The notes: a model not told the origin generated them from the sequence alone. Shown: positions 1-11,652, numbered from the stretch's first letter. The stretch is DNA of 64,000 nucleotides from Hermatobates lingyangjiaoensis (GCA_026182355.1 JAPFBL010000545.1:1-64000), one strand, 5' to 3'. Numbers and translations are program-made.

Positions 1-15
1 GTGGCTACTCTGAAT

Positions 16-53
16 ATGAAACGTAAAGAAAACTTGAAATGAGTTAGTTCTAA
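16..53 (-). mobile_element. Helitron 5'-region scrap
   Basis: This stretch closely matches the region just inside the 5' end of the Helitron copies at 453-1799, 1803-3187 and 53024-54429 (ATGAAACGTAAAGAAAACTT followed by GAGTTAGTTCTAA). It is in the same orientation as the copy at 453-1799. The terminal ATAAAATAATG block is absent, so it is a truncated fragment, possibly continuing beyond the left edge of the window. Confidence 0.6.
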
Positions 54-59
54 TTAACG

Positions 60-440
60 TGCTCCCAGTCAAAAGCTAGCACGCAAGCCACTGGGCTACT
101 CTGGTTCCATACCTTACTTTTTACCAGTGTTTATATTACGCAAATATTAAATTAAAAAAAAATATTTTTGTTGTATTTATTTATAATACATTTGCACTAC
201 TGTCATCGGCGAGCAAGCAAGCTACTGGCTACCCTGGCTAGACCCCTTTACTTTATTACCATTTTTTATATTATCCACATTTTAAATTCAAAAAAATATT
301 TGTTTGTTACATTTATTTATAATACATTTGCACTACTGTCATCGGCGATCACGCAAGCCACTGGGCTACTCTGGTCCCATACCTTACATTATTACCAGTG
401 CATTTATTAAGCAAGAATTAAATTAAAAAAAAGTTTACAG
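60..440. repeat. ~135-bp tandem repeat, about 2.7 units
   Basis: Three diverged units share the phrase GCAAGCCACTGGGCTACTCT, a TTACNNNNTTACCA segment, a poly-A run and TTTGCACTACTGTCATCGGC. Unit starts are near 80, 216 and 353. The unit does not resemble the neighbouring Helitron and has no reading frame of note. The 80-aa open frame across it is an accident of the repeat. Confidence 0.75.
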
Positions 441-452
441 TTATATATAATA

Positions 453-1799
453 GATAGCAAACGTACCCGTCTTTGAAGGAATCAGAAGTTCCGTCATTTT
501 TGGTATTCCAAAATGTCTTTAGAAATTATAGAACAGTAGAAAATACCATGATTACTAAAGTGTTAAACAAATGCCTCTAAATACACTACATTAGCTGTCT
601 GTCCTTCAGGTTCATGGTAGAAGAAACAGTTGAAACCTCTGACCCTTGAGCAAGTAAACTACAGTTGACCATGTGAGAAAAATTTGGTTTCGCTACCTTG
701 TATTCCTGCGTTAGATCAAGTCTCCCTTTGCGACTTAGTTAACGTCATTGCGAAATAGACTCTGACCGGACTTTGCAATCATTTCAACGTAAACAGACAG
801 TGGCTCGGAATCAATGGCATGTGTGGTATACACGCAGACTCCCCAATACCACATCCAGTCATTATGTCCGCCTCTATGGCATATCTGTGTAGAGCACGAA
901 CTCAGAGTCGTGTCCCGTTGCACAGTTTTGGGGCACTCATGTTTCGTAACATGGAATTTGTTACTGCTACTAAATTGCAGCATGATTGGTTCTCATACTT
1001 TAAGTTTTACTCATGAGCAGGCAGTCCAAGAGAAATAAATTCAGAGTCAAGAAATTCAATTAGATAATGAACTGCTTCTTCATCACTAATCCAATCTCTT
1101 TACTGACTTGTAAGGTCTTTCCTCGGTATGATATAGCGTAAGAACTTGTTTGTTGATTTTTCCTGCTTGTTTGTATTAAGAGTTGAGAATTGCTCGTTTA
1201 CAAAACTATTTATTCGTAATAGATAGTACATCCTCAACTCTGGGAAACACCTTTTCAAAGATGTCAAATACGCAATATATTCATATGCTCCAATGAAATT
1301 AAAATCAACAATACCTACTTGCTTCACCTGTGTATTTTCAAAACAAACTTGTCTGTGAAGTTAGGAAAATACGCTTAAAGCCCTATAACTTCGTTTCTGT
1401 ACTGAATTATGAATCTATTTAGAGCCCATATTTTAAGTTAGGCATACACAAATCCAGTCTCAAAGTTTCAGCTCGCCATGTCTTATGGTGGCTGAGTTTA
1501 CTTGTGACAAACGTTTTTGCTTTAAACGTCCATAACTTCACTTCTACGTTGAATTTCCAAATAATTCAGAGCCTATATTTTAAGTTAGACCTACCCAAAT
1601 CTACTGTAAAAGTTTCAGCTTTATATGTTTTATGGTAGCTGAGTTTACCTGTGACAAATTTTTGCGGACAAACAGACAAACCGACAGAAATTTTTCTAAG
1701 GGTGGATTCGGTTTCTCCAATGTATGAAACGTAAAGAAAACTTGAATTGAGTCAGTTCTAAGCAATGTACAGACAAAATCATTATTTTATTTATATAGA
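453..1799 (-). mobile_element. Helitron copy 1, non-autonomous with helicase relic
   Basis: Read on the minus strand the element starts TCTATATAAATAAAATAATG at 1799 and ends near 453 with a CCxTC-AAA-GACGG hairpin region, GTACGTTTG and CTATC. It matches copies 1803-3187 and 53024-54429 along its whole length. Its 5' start (TC) and the hairpin about 10 nt before the 3' end fit the Helitron superfamily. The usual CTRRT terminus is decayed here to CTATC. The second half (about 590-1080) is a degenerate Pif1-like helicase C-terminus. The first half is non-coding, or coding relic that I cannot identify. It lies head to head with copy 2, with only TTA between them. Confidence 0.85.
590..1085 (-). 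pseudogene. Helitron Pif1-like helicase C-terminal relic (copy 1)
   Basis: Minus-strand translation, allowing frameshifts, gives the order of motifs found at the C-terminus of Helitron helicases: an acidic ISDEEAVHYLIEFLDSEFIS block, the L..KVG.PIML block, LCNGTRL, IPRI.LIPS, then A.TLTKSQ.ET and FFSHGQL followed by CS. In autonomous Helitrons this helicase unwinds DNA for rolling-circle transposition. Here it is dead. There is a stop after HGQL where the family has Tyr, at the same place as in the other two copies, plus a further stop in SQRET*SNAG. No Rep/HUH nuclease portion is present. Confidence 0.75.
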
Positions 1800-1802
1800 T
1801 TA

Positions 1803-3187
1803 TCTTTATAAATAAAATAATGATTTTGTCTGTACATTGCTTAGAACTGACTCACTTCAACTTTTCTTTACGTTTCATACATTGGAGAAACCGAATCCAC
1901 CCTTAGAAAAATTTCTGTCGGTTTGTCGGTTTGTCTGTTTGTCCGCAAAACTTTGTCACAGGTAAACTCAGCTACCATAAGACATATAAAGCTGAAACTT
2001 TTACAGTAGATTTGTGTAGGTCTAACTTAAAATATAGGCTATGAATTGATTGGGAATTCAACGTAGAAGTGAAGTTATGGACGTTTAACGCAAAAATGTT
2101 TGTCACAAGTAAACTCAGCCACCATAAGACATAGCGAGCTGAAACATTGACACTGGATTTGTGTGTGCCTAACTTAAAATATGGGCTCTAAATAGATTAT
2201 TAATTCAGTACAGAAGCGAAGTTATGGGGCTTTTAGCTGTATTTTCCTAACTTCACAGACAAGTTTGTTTTGAAAATACACAGGTGTGGCAAGTAGGTAT
2301 TGTTAGTTGATTTAAATTTCAATTGAGCATATGAATATATTGCGTATTTGACATCATTGAAATGGTGTTTCACAGAGTTAAGGATGTACTATCTATTGAG
2401 AATAAATCTTTGTAAACGAGCAATTCTCAGCACTTAATATGAACAGGCATGAGAAATCAACAAACAAGTTCTTACGCTATATGAAACCGAGGAAAGAACT
2501 TACAAGTCAGTAAAGAAATTGGATTAGTGATGAAGAAGCAGTTCATTATCTAATTGAATTTCTTGACTCTGAATTTATTTCTCTTGGACTGCCTGCTGAT
2601 GAGTAAAAACTTAAAGTAGGAGAACCAATCATGCTGCAATTTAGTAGCAGTAACAAATTTCATGTTACGAAACATGAGTGCCCCAAAACTGTGCAACGGA
2701 ACACGACTCTGAGTTCGTGCTCTACACAGATATGCCATAGAGGCGGACATAATGACTGGATGTGGTATTGGGGAGTCTGCGTGTATACCACACATGCCAT
2801 TGATTCCGAGCCACTGTCTGTTTACGTTGAAATGATTGCAAAGTCCGGTCAGAGTCTATTTCGCAATGACGTTAACTAAGTCGCAAAGGGAGACTTTATC
2901 TAACGCAGGCATTCAAGTTAGCGAAACCAAGTTTTTCTCACGTGATCAACTGTAGTTTACTTGCTCAATAGTCAGAGGTTTCAACTGATTGTTCTTCCAT
3001 GAACCTGAAGGACAGACAGCTAATGTAGTGTATACAGAGGCATTTGTTTAACACTGTACTAATAATGGTGTTTTCTACTATTCTACAATTTCTAATTATA
3101 GAATTAGTATAATACTATAATTGATATTTTGGAATACCAAGTATAATAGAATTTTTGATTCCGTCAAAGACGTGTAGATTTGCTAGT
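1803..3187 (+). mobile_element. Helitron copy 2, non-autonomous with helicase relic
   Basis: The element starts TCTTTATAAATAAAATAATG and ends with CCGTCAAAGACG, GTAGATTTG and CTAGT at 3183-3187. The stem CCGTC/GACG(G) followed about 10 nt later by CTAGT is the standard Helitron 3' signature, and no terminal inverted repeat or target duplication is evident. It is the inverted partner of copy 1 and is collinear with copy 3. The inverted pair makes a ~2.7-kb imperfect palindrome centred at about 1801. Confidence 0.88.
2521..3055 (+). pseudogene. Helitron Pif1-like helicase C-terminal relic (copy 2)
   Basis: Reading from 2525 gives ISDEEAVHYLIEFLDSEFIS, GLPADE, a stop, then KLKVGEPIML, which corresponds to the conserved GLPPH.LKLKVG.PIMLL block of Helitron/Pif1 helicases. 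After a frameshift it continues with LCNGTRL-like, IPRI.LIPS and AMTLTKSQRETLSNAGI. The HGQL motif is mutated to RDQL and is followed by the stop shared by all three copies. The 82-aa open frame at 2631-2879 is an out-of-frame shadow of this relic, not a separate gene. Confidence 0.8.
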
Positions 3188-4152
3188 ATAATATATAAAT
3201 TTTCTTTAATAAAAATATTATATAACATTTGAATTTACCTTATTGTTCAGGCCAAATAAAGCAGTTTAATTTAAATCTCAGATTTTTAGATATTAAATCT
3301 CAAATATTCAAAGTATGCTTTTGAAAGTTTACTTATTTGTTGATGAATAACTTTCAGTTTTGTATGGAAGATTTCGTGAATGCTAGATTTTTAACTTGAG
3401 AAAGTATAACAAAAACAATTATATTGATTAAAATAATTTTATATAATGTTTTTTAATTTCATTTCTTACGCCAATATGTACAAATCAAATCATTAATTAA
3501 ACATATCAGTTTTAATTATCTCCTGCTGTCATAAAACTTCCCACTTTAAGTAATTTATAAAAGTAATTTCGTAGGACGTCCGTACTTAAATTAGAAGGAA
3601 GAATCAATAAACTATAAGAAAAAAAAAACCCTCATTTCAGCTCTGCCAATCTGGAGTAGTAATTGAAATAATCAAATTATTCCAATATTGAAATGAAATT
3701 TAAAATAAAAAAATAATACTCTTGACTAAGGTTTTAAAGTGGCTATCAATATTATTTCACGTGTTCCGGTTTTTTCACCATCCTATCTATTCCAGCCTTT
3801 TTTTCTGCCTTTTACAATGTTTTTTAATATTTCTTTTACCCGACCCTCTGCTCTAAACAATAACTCTGTTTAAAAATTATTAGTTATCTCTTGCATTATT
3901 GAGTTTGAGAATCATGACAGCGACAGATATAGGTCAATATATCTTTTCCCTGGTTTAAAATTTCATCTTGATGATAAAATACTTTTAAAATATTTCATTT
4001 TTTACTAAATCGTTTTATTTTTTAAACAAAACAATGTTCTTTTAATATTTCCTTTTCTTCTATTGTTTGTCAAAATTGTACTCCTGAGTGATTAAAACAA
4101 GTAGTTTTAAAAAATAAAATGTTTTTAAAATACTTAACTAAATACTTTGTCC
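3188..4152. other. AT-rich stretch, nothing recognised
   Basis: There is no open frame of note and no motif or repeat shared with the rest of the window that I can see. Short homopolymer runs only. Confidence 0.6.
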
Positions 4153-4340
4153 TGAGGTAAAATGGATAAACAAACAAAAGTTTTCACACTAATGAAGTTT
4201 TATTCAACAACAACAACGCATTTTGAACACTTTGTGCTCATCATCAGGATCGTGATGATGAGCACAAAGTGTTCGAAATGTGTTGTTGAATAAAACTTCA
4301 TTTGTGTGGAGACTTTTGTTTGTTTATCCATTTTACCTCA
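4153..4340. repeat. Fold-back element, GAACAC-arm family, with hammerhead-like cores
   Basis: Near-perfect inverted repeat. The left arm begins TGAGGTAAAATGGATAAACA and the right arm ends TGTTTATCCATTTTACCTCA, with the centre near 4250. Each arm carries CTGATGA or GTGATGA, then a hairpin GAGCAC..GTGTTC, then GAAA or AAAA. Related fold-backs with the same arms lie at 21130-21395, 52040-52240 and 60955-61160. Confidence 0.75.
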
Positions 4341-5432
4341 AAATGAGTAAATATCACACAATTACAGATTCCACAACTAATGATTTAAATACTTTATACC
4401 AGGCCATGAACATCTTTTAGATCAATTTTAATTTCTTTGTCCCAGAAAAAGGCATTACAATGCCATGATGTTAAGAGACCCATTAACACTCATATTGGGA
4501 ATACAAATTCCCGGTTTGATTTCCTATTAGGAGTCTAAAATATCGTCATTTTCAAGTTATCTACGAAGAGATTAATAAGTAAAAAATGTGCACATCATTT
4601 TTGAGGGACAGTGTGTACAACATTTTTCATCCCTCACATGAAAATTCTACAACAATTTTCATTAATTCTAATCCTTTTAATCTGTAGCCTCATTCATCAG
4701 GCATAAAGAAAAGTACTGTTTCATTATATCTGCTGTTACCTAAAAAAAATGGGTTATAATACTTTAAAAACATACAATACTAGATATTTATGTACCAAGG
4801 AAACATTTAGGTGCATAAAAATCTAATGTTTTTAAACAATGAGGTGCAATATTTCCCGAGTATTTTAGCTGTATTGTACTGAGTCAAGTCCAAAAGAATC
4901 AAGTCTAATAAATCCCGAGACAAATCGGAGGGAAATAGGAATTTTAATTCCTATAATAATAATTCCTTTTAAGCGTAGCCAAGGGATTAATGATGATTAA
5001 CTCCTAAGGACCAAGCCGAGGCAGATAACTACGTGAGGAATAACAGCTTATTATTCTCGAGATCCGTACAATATATTGTAGCAAAAAAAGCTTTAAAATA
5101 ATTTATTAAGTGTTAATTTATATAAAAAAAGTTAATAATAACTTTTAATAATCCAAAATAAAAGTTTACGAAATAAAAATCAAGCTTTCTGCCTTAACAC
5201 TTCACGAAATCATTTCACTTTATATCTAACTAACAAAATAATTAGGTTGGATATAAACATGGATTATACCGCCGTCTTTTTTCATTATTGCTCCGTTCTT
5301 AAAAACGGGGATTAAATGTCTCATTATTACAAGAAAACTATAAGTAAAACGTTACTTTTCGTCCATTTTGGGAGATAAAAGATATATTTTTAATTAATCA
5401 TCCAATTAGAATCAATGTGTTAATATAACCTA
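4341..5432. other. AT-rich stretch, nothing recognised
   Basis: No coding signal, structural RNA or shared repeat was identified. Confidence 0.5.
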
Positions 5433-5708
5433 TTAAATATTTAATATATCAAGAGAAATCTGCCTTTTTCTTGATTTTAAAATACTACGAAAATAGAGAA
5501 CATCATTATTGTTGAACAAAGCAGAACCACGACATGCACTTAATTTCTTTGGGAGGTATTTTTCGACAAAGTTGTGCACTTTTTTACCATATCGTATGAA
5601 ATTTTTTGAAATTACTTGTAGGGAGAACCTACCTACACTTTTCTCTATTTCTGGTTCCTTAATATTTTCCATCATATCCTGAAGCAGTAAAAGTTTCTCT
5701 GTTATCAT
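5433..5708 (-). CDS. Unrecognised 91-aa open frame
   Basis: The predicted product is charged (many Lys, Glu, Arg) and has a C-terminal stretch SILKSRKRQISLDILNI. I do not recognise a family. It has less of the Phe/Ile/Tyr-rich composition typical of chance frames in this AT-rich window, so it may be a scrap of a transposase. No promoter, splice signal or neighbouring coding segment supports it as a gene, and DNA just downstream on the other strand (5700-6110) has only broken frames. Treat it as hypothetical. Confidence 0.15.
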   Translation of the reverse strand: MITEKLLLLQDMMENIKEPEIEKSVGRFSLQVISKNFIRYGKKVHNFVEKYLPKKLSACRGSALFNNNDVLYFRSILKSRKRQISLDILNI

Positions 5709-7750
5709 TTCTTCTCCATCTTCACTAACGAGTTCGTTGATATTAGTATCCTCAACCCCGTGACCTACAGACTTACGAAGAGACTCTATAACCTATACTA
5801 ATGGTGCGTTTGTGGCGAAACCGGAAAAGTCACTGTCGGAGAAACATTCAGGTCACAATTACTTCCATGTAGGTATTTCAAGAAACATCTGCAATTGGTC
5901 AAAATGACGAAAGTGAGGCCAAAGTAAGTCAGGATGAGAGAAATATCAAAACACCAGAAATTGTCCTACTTGGCATATTTTCATGTTAATTTCAATGAAA
6001 AAATTGCTTTTCAAACTGAAAATTTTGAAGAAATCTTCTATGATACCAACTTAATGGAGTACTTAGGAGAAAAAAAAGTATACCAATTGGATGACTGAAC
6101 ATCCTATAATAACTACATACATAAATCTAAAAATTATTGCAACCTTCATGAAGTCAAATCTAAAATTTAAATATAACTTATAAACTTTTCCTTATGCTTG
6201 TTATATAGCCAATTCCTTAGTAGTGCCTATAATCATAAAAAATATTGTTACACTGAAGGTGTCAGTAGAAACTTAACTATAAACTTAGAAATAAGTTTGA
6301 AGGCAGGAGTAAATTTGGTAGGTTTACTTGTCAAGTCATTCTTACTGTTTTTATAAATAACAAAAGAACCGTGTTAAATAAGAGGATAATTTATGGCCCT
6401 TCAGGAGGAAGACTAATTTAGCCGGCACCTCGCCCAATAGGCGCCGAGAAGGCTTAAGAGGGGACTCGACTCAATATTGCTTTATAAAGGAGGACATGTT
6501 TACAAACTGCACGGCCTAATCCGAGACAGAAGCTTAGTTGCAACATGTTTTGGGTCTTTAATCTTACATTACCATCAACTTAAAAACTTTATTTTAATCA
6601 GTTGAAATTAAGGCATCAGTGATTAATTACCAAGTACTAAGCAAGGTCAACTTAAAGTTGGTCTTCAACTTAATGTTTAACAGTTTACAAATAATATTTG
6701 ATAGGTTTATGTTAGTTTCGTTCCAAATTTTTTTTCGTAATTTTCCCCTTTTGTGTTTTTAAAGAAATGGAAAATAAGGTTCATACCATGTTTGGTATCA
6801 GTTTTAGTTTTGAGGAACTTCTATTATTCAAAATTGTAAGTTTTAATATTTTTTACTTAATGAGTTTATTAAAGTAGACATTTTTAAAAATTAACAGTAA
6901 ACGTATAGCCTTCAGATAGACAGCTTTATGTCTGTGGAGTGAGAAAAACATTTTTAATCTCCCACTTAAACATCCAAGGGCATGGCCTAAGGAAGATTCC
7001 TTAGGCCATGTATAACTCTTATAATAACTTCTTATAATAACTGCTTATAATAACTCTTCAACTGAAGTGTGTTTCTTTACTTCCACGGATCATCATATCC
7101 CACAAGTACGAAGTCTACTGTAATCTTTCATTACCTCTCCAACGAGAGGTTCTACGATTTATATCTAAATAAAATATACTCATAATCTGTTGCTTCAGAG
7201 ATCTCAACAAATTGGCTTTTTGATTCTAATTAGTAAGTTTCTAACAGTTAGTATTCTCAACAATATTAATAAACTGTGATAAAAATAAATTTTAGATCTT
7301 AACAAAGAAGTAATAATACATTAAAATGAGAAATAATTCATTCCTACTTGTGAATATTTGTAAACTTAGTTTATTTTCAAAAACCAAAGTGAAAATTTGA
7401 ACCAGTGGGTTTCTTTCTTTGCCCATTCTAACTGCTGAGCTTGCATCTTTTTTAATATATAGCATTTCGAGGGTCTTTAATACTATGCTATTTAATTTAA
7501 TGCTATATATTAAAGGAGATCTAGGTTCGGTTGATCATAGAAGTGGCATTACCAATTTGAACACTATTTGTTCAGGAGTGTTAAGTTGATTTTAGTGAAA
7601 TTTGGTTTCCTTGGTTCCTTTTTGTGTTCTTTGAGTGGACAGTGTTTCGGTTTACATGTAATTGTAATCAGTTAGTCTGGTCCAAGTTTTTGACCAGTTA
7701 AGATGTTGGTTCGCTGACTTATATTGGTTGATTATAATATGAACTACCAG
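5709..7750. other. AT-rich stretch, nothing recognised
   Basis: Broken short frames only. A short direct or inverted motif (CCTTAGGCCATG / CATGGCCTAAGG) near 6980-7010 forms a small hairpin. No gene is supported. Confidence 0.5.
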
Positions 7751-7751
7751 T

Positions 7752-7790
7752 CGTGAAGATGTTTTAGAAACAAGGACGAAACGTTGGCTT
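7752..7790 (+). ncRNA. Degenerate hammerhead-like motif, single copy
   Basis: The segment reads TGAAGA, a TGTTT..AAACA hairpin, then GAAACGTTGGC. The GAAACGT(T)GGC tail resembles those at 34840-34855 and 35700-35710. The first core base is changed (CGTGAAGA for CTGAAGA), so self-cleavage is unlikely. It is probably a remnant of a PLE-type terminal repeat. Confidence 0.35.
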
Positions 7791-7860
7791 AAAGGTATTA
7801 TTTTGAGAACTGTTGTGACGCTGGACTACGGCTCGATGAAGAAAACTAGTTTATAATTAA

Positions 7861-7940
7861 GTATATATATATAAATGATCAAACCACAATAAGAAATGGG
7901 AAAACAAGACTAAGATCTTTCAACCGTAACATCGATATGT
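7861..7940. repeat. G-family fold-back fragment next to (AT)n
   Basis: The phrase ATGATCAAACCACAATAAGA, then AAACAAGACTAAGATCTTTC and AACCGTAAC, is the left arm of the fold-back family seen at 11690, 12149, 32740, 56425 and 58443. It directly follows an (AT)n tract. Only one arm is present and it stops abruptly after CCGTAAC. Confidence 0.65.
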
Positions 7941-10270
7941 TATTGTGTAATCTATTACTGATACGCAGAATATACGTAGTTGTATATTTGTAAATAAAGA
8001 TGTTAAAAAAAAGTTCATTTTATTTTATATAAAATAATAAAAAGTAATAAATGAAAACAAAAAATGGAAACAGTGAAAACTATTTGGATAAAGCAAAATA
8101 TGTTACTGAAGACAAAACAGTTCAAAGCCCGCACTGAACTTATCAAATTAGGAAAATTTTAGCAAAAACATACAAAAAATATTATGTAGGTCAGTTAAGT
8201 AATTTATTCATGTTATACTTATCATTAATTTAAATATATTGTATAGCACTGTTAATAAAGTGAAATGCACTATTCAATTCTACTGAAATTCAATTATCAA
8301 CTCCAAAGGAAATTTGCTGGATATTTTAGCCTATTTAGTATAGAAGTTTTGAACATAGGAATAAATGTGTAAAATAAAACTTGTCAAATGTAACCATATA
8401 TTTCAGGGTGTTATTATTATTTATCATTAAAACGTTCGATTAAATGAGGAATTATTACTATATTGACATAAGTTTTCCATTTACGTAAAAATATTAATAA
8501 TTATCGGAATATCGTCAATATTCCTCACCTTATTCCTTTTGAAATTCACTGAAGCAGACAACTTATAAAGGCATCATGTTTGTATAAGCAAACGTGATGT
8601 CTGTATAAGGTATCAAACAGATATCAACTTCTTAGCAAGATATCTGTTCAAATAGGACATAAAAACAGAATATGTAATATAGCTTCAATAAAGTGTCAAC
8701 CAATGTATATTCAAAGAATTTCATTTTATTTTGTATGATAATTAATGATCAAGGATCATTAATAATTAAAAATATTGACCAGAATAAAAAATTAGCTGAA
8801 AATTGCTACTTTTACCTATACTATACGTGCATATATTTTTATTCTTTAAATAAGTAAGTGTATATTAAATATGAAAGTCTTGACTCAAAGAAATAGTTAT
8901 GTCATTAATAAGGTTACCATTTATTTTTACGTAGCCAAAATCTGTTTTTGGCTAGTCAAGTATTCGACTCCTTTTCAGCAGAGCCCATCCTGCTAAACTA
9001 AATATAAATTATTAAGTAGGATAGTTTGGTGTATTACCACCACAATACCCAATAAATGCTATCGGTACTGTAGAAGTGGGCATGTTTCCTTGACTGTACC
9101 TCGTCAAGGAGTATTCGTTTTGTAGTAGTTTTTCTCCCCATCCAATGGTTAGGCAGACACTTTAGTTTTCCACCAGTCGCTGTGACAGAGGCATTATCTT
9201 CTCCAGTGTTGCTTGGAGTGCAACAGCCATGTACCAAATCGCAGTTTCCAGTAGTAAGCATGGATCAGTTTTAGTATGAACTGAGTTTTAATATTGGTAC
9301 TGTTCTTCTTGTATCGTCTTTTCTTCAAGTAGAGGGTAAGAATTCAAATAAGACATTTACACTTTATACTCGTACTAGTGTTGGCGGTAGCCTCTAGCTG
9401 TTGTCACCTGAATCAATATGAGCCTTTGGCGAGTGGTTAATTGTAGAAACTACTCCATCAAAGTTAATCAAAGAACACAAAAATCCTCTGTAGAAAAATA
9501 GTTATTACTGTTTTAAATATACGATTCTCAAGATTACGACTTATTTGCTACCTGTAATGATTTTTTTCATTTCTTTGCATTATTTGAATAGTCTAAATCA
9601 TCCACATCCTAACATCTCCTTCAAAATTGGTAAAATTATACAACCCACATTTCAATCAATGGATTAATTTATTTTTACTGCCCTTTGGCTGAATAAAAAG
9701 TTTACTTAAAGGATAATTGGCGAAGACTTCTCAAGATTTTTTTATAGCTGTTTTCATTTTAGAGAAACTTTTTTCAATCCAATTACTGACGTTACGTCTG
9801 TAATTAATTATTAGCTTCAGTAATTGAAATTCAATTAACAGTAACAAATGCATGTTCAGCTATACATAATTAGTGAATAAAGGGGAAAAAATACAATCAT
9901 CACTAATTCTCAGTGTAAATTTATTGTGTATTGGGATTATGTATAATATTCTTAGTGATTCAGACATCATAATAACCACTACAATAACAATGAAGTAAAT
10001 TCATACATAAGAAATAATACTTCATGTAGAATGAAATTCATTTTCATGTTATATTCATATGAACTGAGTGGATGTATATACAATCAGCTCTATTATGTTG
10101 AAAAAAGAGAAAATAATTATTATAAAATGCCTATATGTTTTAGATAATAAAAATCTTTTCAACTACTTTGGCCAATATGGGCAAATACAAAAAAAATAAA
10201 ATATATAAAATTACTGATAAAAATATTTCATAATAAACATTTGAAATAAAAATTAACATCTAAACCATTA
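7941..10270. other. AT-rich stretch, no supported gene
   Basis: There is a 75-codon frame on the minus strand at 9034-9261 of unusual, less AT-biased composition (see rejected items). Otherwise there are no motifs, shared repeats or RNA genes that I can support. Confidence 0.5.
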
Positions 10271-10445
10271 TAAGAAAATCAGAAAAATGATTAAGATATT
10301 TCAACCAGAACAAGTGGTCATCGTCAGAGTCTGATACTGCATAAAATCAGTACAGTATAACTGATACAGAATTATACTCTGATGAAGATTAATGTTTCGG
10401 TTGAAAGACCTTCGTCATTTTTCTGATTTTCTTACTGTGGTACAG
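10271..10445. repeat. G-family fold-back, diverged
   Basis: Imperfect inverted repeat. The left arm has GAAAATCAGAAAAATGA then TTTCAACCAGAACAAGTGGTC and CGTCAGAG. The right arm has CTCTGATGAAGATTAATG, then TTTCGGTTGAAAGACCTTCG and TTTTTCTGATTTTC. It carries the CTGATGA ... GAAA core on the right arm. Confidence 0.65.
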
Positions 10446-10674
10446 TCGTTGATAATAATATCCAATAAATATTTGCATGAACTTTTAAAGATGTAAAAAA
10501 TTCACATCAGTGAATCTTCATGTAAATAAGTTGGACACACTACTTTAATCTGGCGCATTACTAATCATGTAGAACATAAAGACGGAATAATTTCGTGCCT
10601 ATTTCTGTGACTTTTATTATTACTGGACTACCCGTGACCCGTTGGATCATCCATGACCTTCCTTTTTAATGCAA

Positions 10675-11150
10675 TCATTCACGTAAATGCAGATGACTAT
10701 AAATGACCCTACTGAGAGCAACGCATAATTGGCCATGTTGATATACTGCTTTACCTAAATGAACTAAAACTTTCTGGAGAGTCCCTTCTTGGGACTTATG
10801 AATAGTCATGGCAAATCCTAACTAAAATGGAAATTGAATCCTTTCTGTAGAGTCTCTCCTTAAAACTTGTGAATAGTCATGGCAAATCCTAACTAAATTA
10901 GAAATTGAATCCTTTCTGTAGAGTCTCTCCTTAAAACTTGTGAATAGTCATGGCAAATCCTAACTAAATTAGAAATTGAATCCTTTCTGTAGAGTCTCTC
11001 CTTAAAACTTGTGAATAGTCATGGCAAATCCTAACTAAATTAGAAATTGAATCCTTTCTGTAGAGTCTCTCCTTAAAACTTGTGAATAGTCATGGCAAAT
11101 CCTAACTAAATTAGAAATTGAATCCTTGAAAACGAAATGTTGTCCTCTTT
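10675..11150 (-). pseudogene. Helitron helicase relic with internal tandem expansion
   Basis: On the minus strand the last non-repeated segment reads RIQFPF*LGFAMTIHKSQ, then EGTLQKVLVHLGKAVYQ and HGQLCVALSRV, with a stop near 10675. This is the C-terminal block of Pif1/Helitron helicases (QFP.RL.FAMTI.KSQG.TL...HGQLYVA.SRV), with both the TINKSQG-like and HGQLYVALSR-like motifs visible. Upstream NISFSRIQF is followed by repeated partial motif copies (see 10771-11126). Stops and a 71-bp period that breaks frame make it a pseudogene. Confidence 0.8.
10771..11126. repeat. 71-bp tandem array, about 5 units, made of helicase-motif DNA
   Basis: GAATCCTTTCTGTAGAGTCT recurs at 10836, 10907, 10978 and 11049, and its first seven bases (GAATCCT) again at 11120. 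The period is exactly 71 bp. The three inner units are almost identical and the unit nearest 10771 is diverged. Each unit read on the minus strand encodes GFAMTIHK, then SQ or F-stop, then GETLQK, the helicase motif. Because 71 is not a multiple of 3, the reading frame changes with every unit, so the array is not coding. Confidence 0.9.
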
Positions 11151-11537
11151 AGGTAAAACAAATTTCATTCATGGAATCATGGAACTATTTCCCATTGAAA
11201 CCGTAATGGTACAATCAATGACATTAACGTAAAGCTCCTCAATTTTATTCATTAGTCTTGTTTCATTAAATAAGAGCGGTCTTTGGTGATGTAGATTCCT
11301 TTGAGAGGCTAGAATACAGATTTTTCAAAAATTATATTAAAATTCGTAAAGGGCTAAATAAGATTGGATCTTTGGTCTTTTTGCAAACTCATAATGGAAC
11401 ATTGATTTTCTTAAAAAAAGTCTTATAATTGTATAACAATTTTTTTATTATGTTTTTCCTTTCATTTTCATCAAAATTAGAAACTGAATTGTAAAATAAA
11501 ATTATTTATGCTAATATTTCTAACTAGAAAAATACAA

Positions 11538-11574
11538 TATATATATATATATACCACTATACAATATATATACT

Positions 11575-11652
<78 letters not shown>

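Larger units (their letters stand above)
10622..11150 (-). mobile_element. Helitron 3' fragment of a second family
   Basis: The minus strand ends CGGGTAGTCCAGT at 10622, close to the CGGGTAGTCTAGT end of the micro-element at 40534-40622, so this is probably a decayed Helitron 3' terminus (CTAGT to CCAGT). Immediately inside lies a helicase C-terminus relic. Its sequence differs from the copies at 453-3187, so it is a different Helitron family. The 5' part is not recognisable. Confidence 0.6.

Noticed and set aside
2631..2879. 82-aa frame found nearly identical at 735-983 (minus) and 53869-54117 (plus).
   Set aside because: It repeats only because the Helitron repeats. It is out of frame relative to the helicase relic, where recognisable motifs lie in another frame.
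5990..6100. Frame FQTENFEEIFYDTNLMEYLG as a piggyBac-type N-terminal segment.
   Set aside because: Only a loose resemblance over about 20 residues, with stops on both sides and no terminal repeats nearby.
9034..9261. 75-aa minus-strand frame with a (G)W.GRKTTT..ILLDEVQ stretch faintly like the GWG.TT..G.LSD.L.EV region of trypsin-like proteases.
   Set aside because: The Gly-Trp-Gly needs a frameshift, no catalytic His/Asp/Ser context is visible and the flanks are unsupported. The resemblance is too weak to call.
10771..11126. Tandem 71-bp units (and the 116-bp units at 48871) as a CRISPR-like array.
   Set aside because: Units are contiguous with no variable spacers, and the genome is animal.
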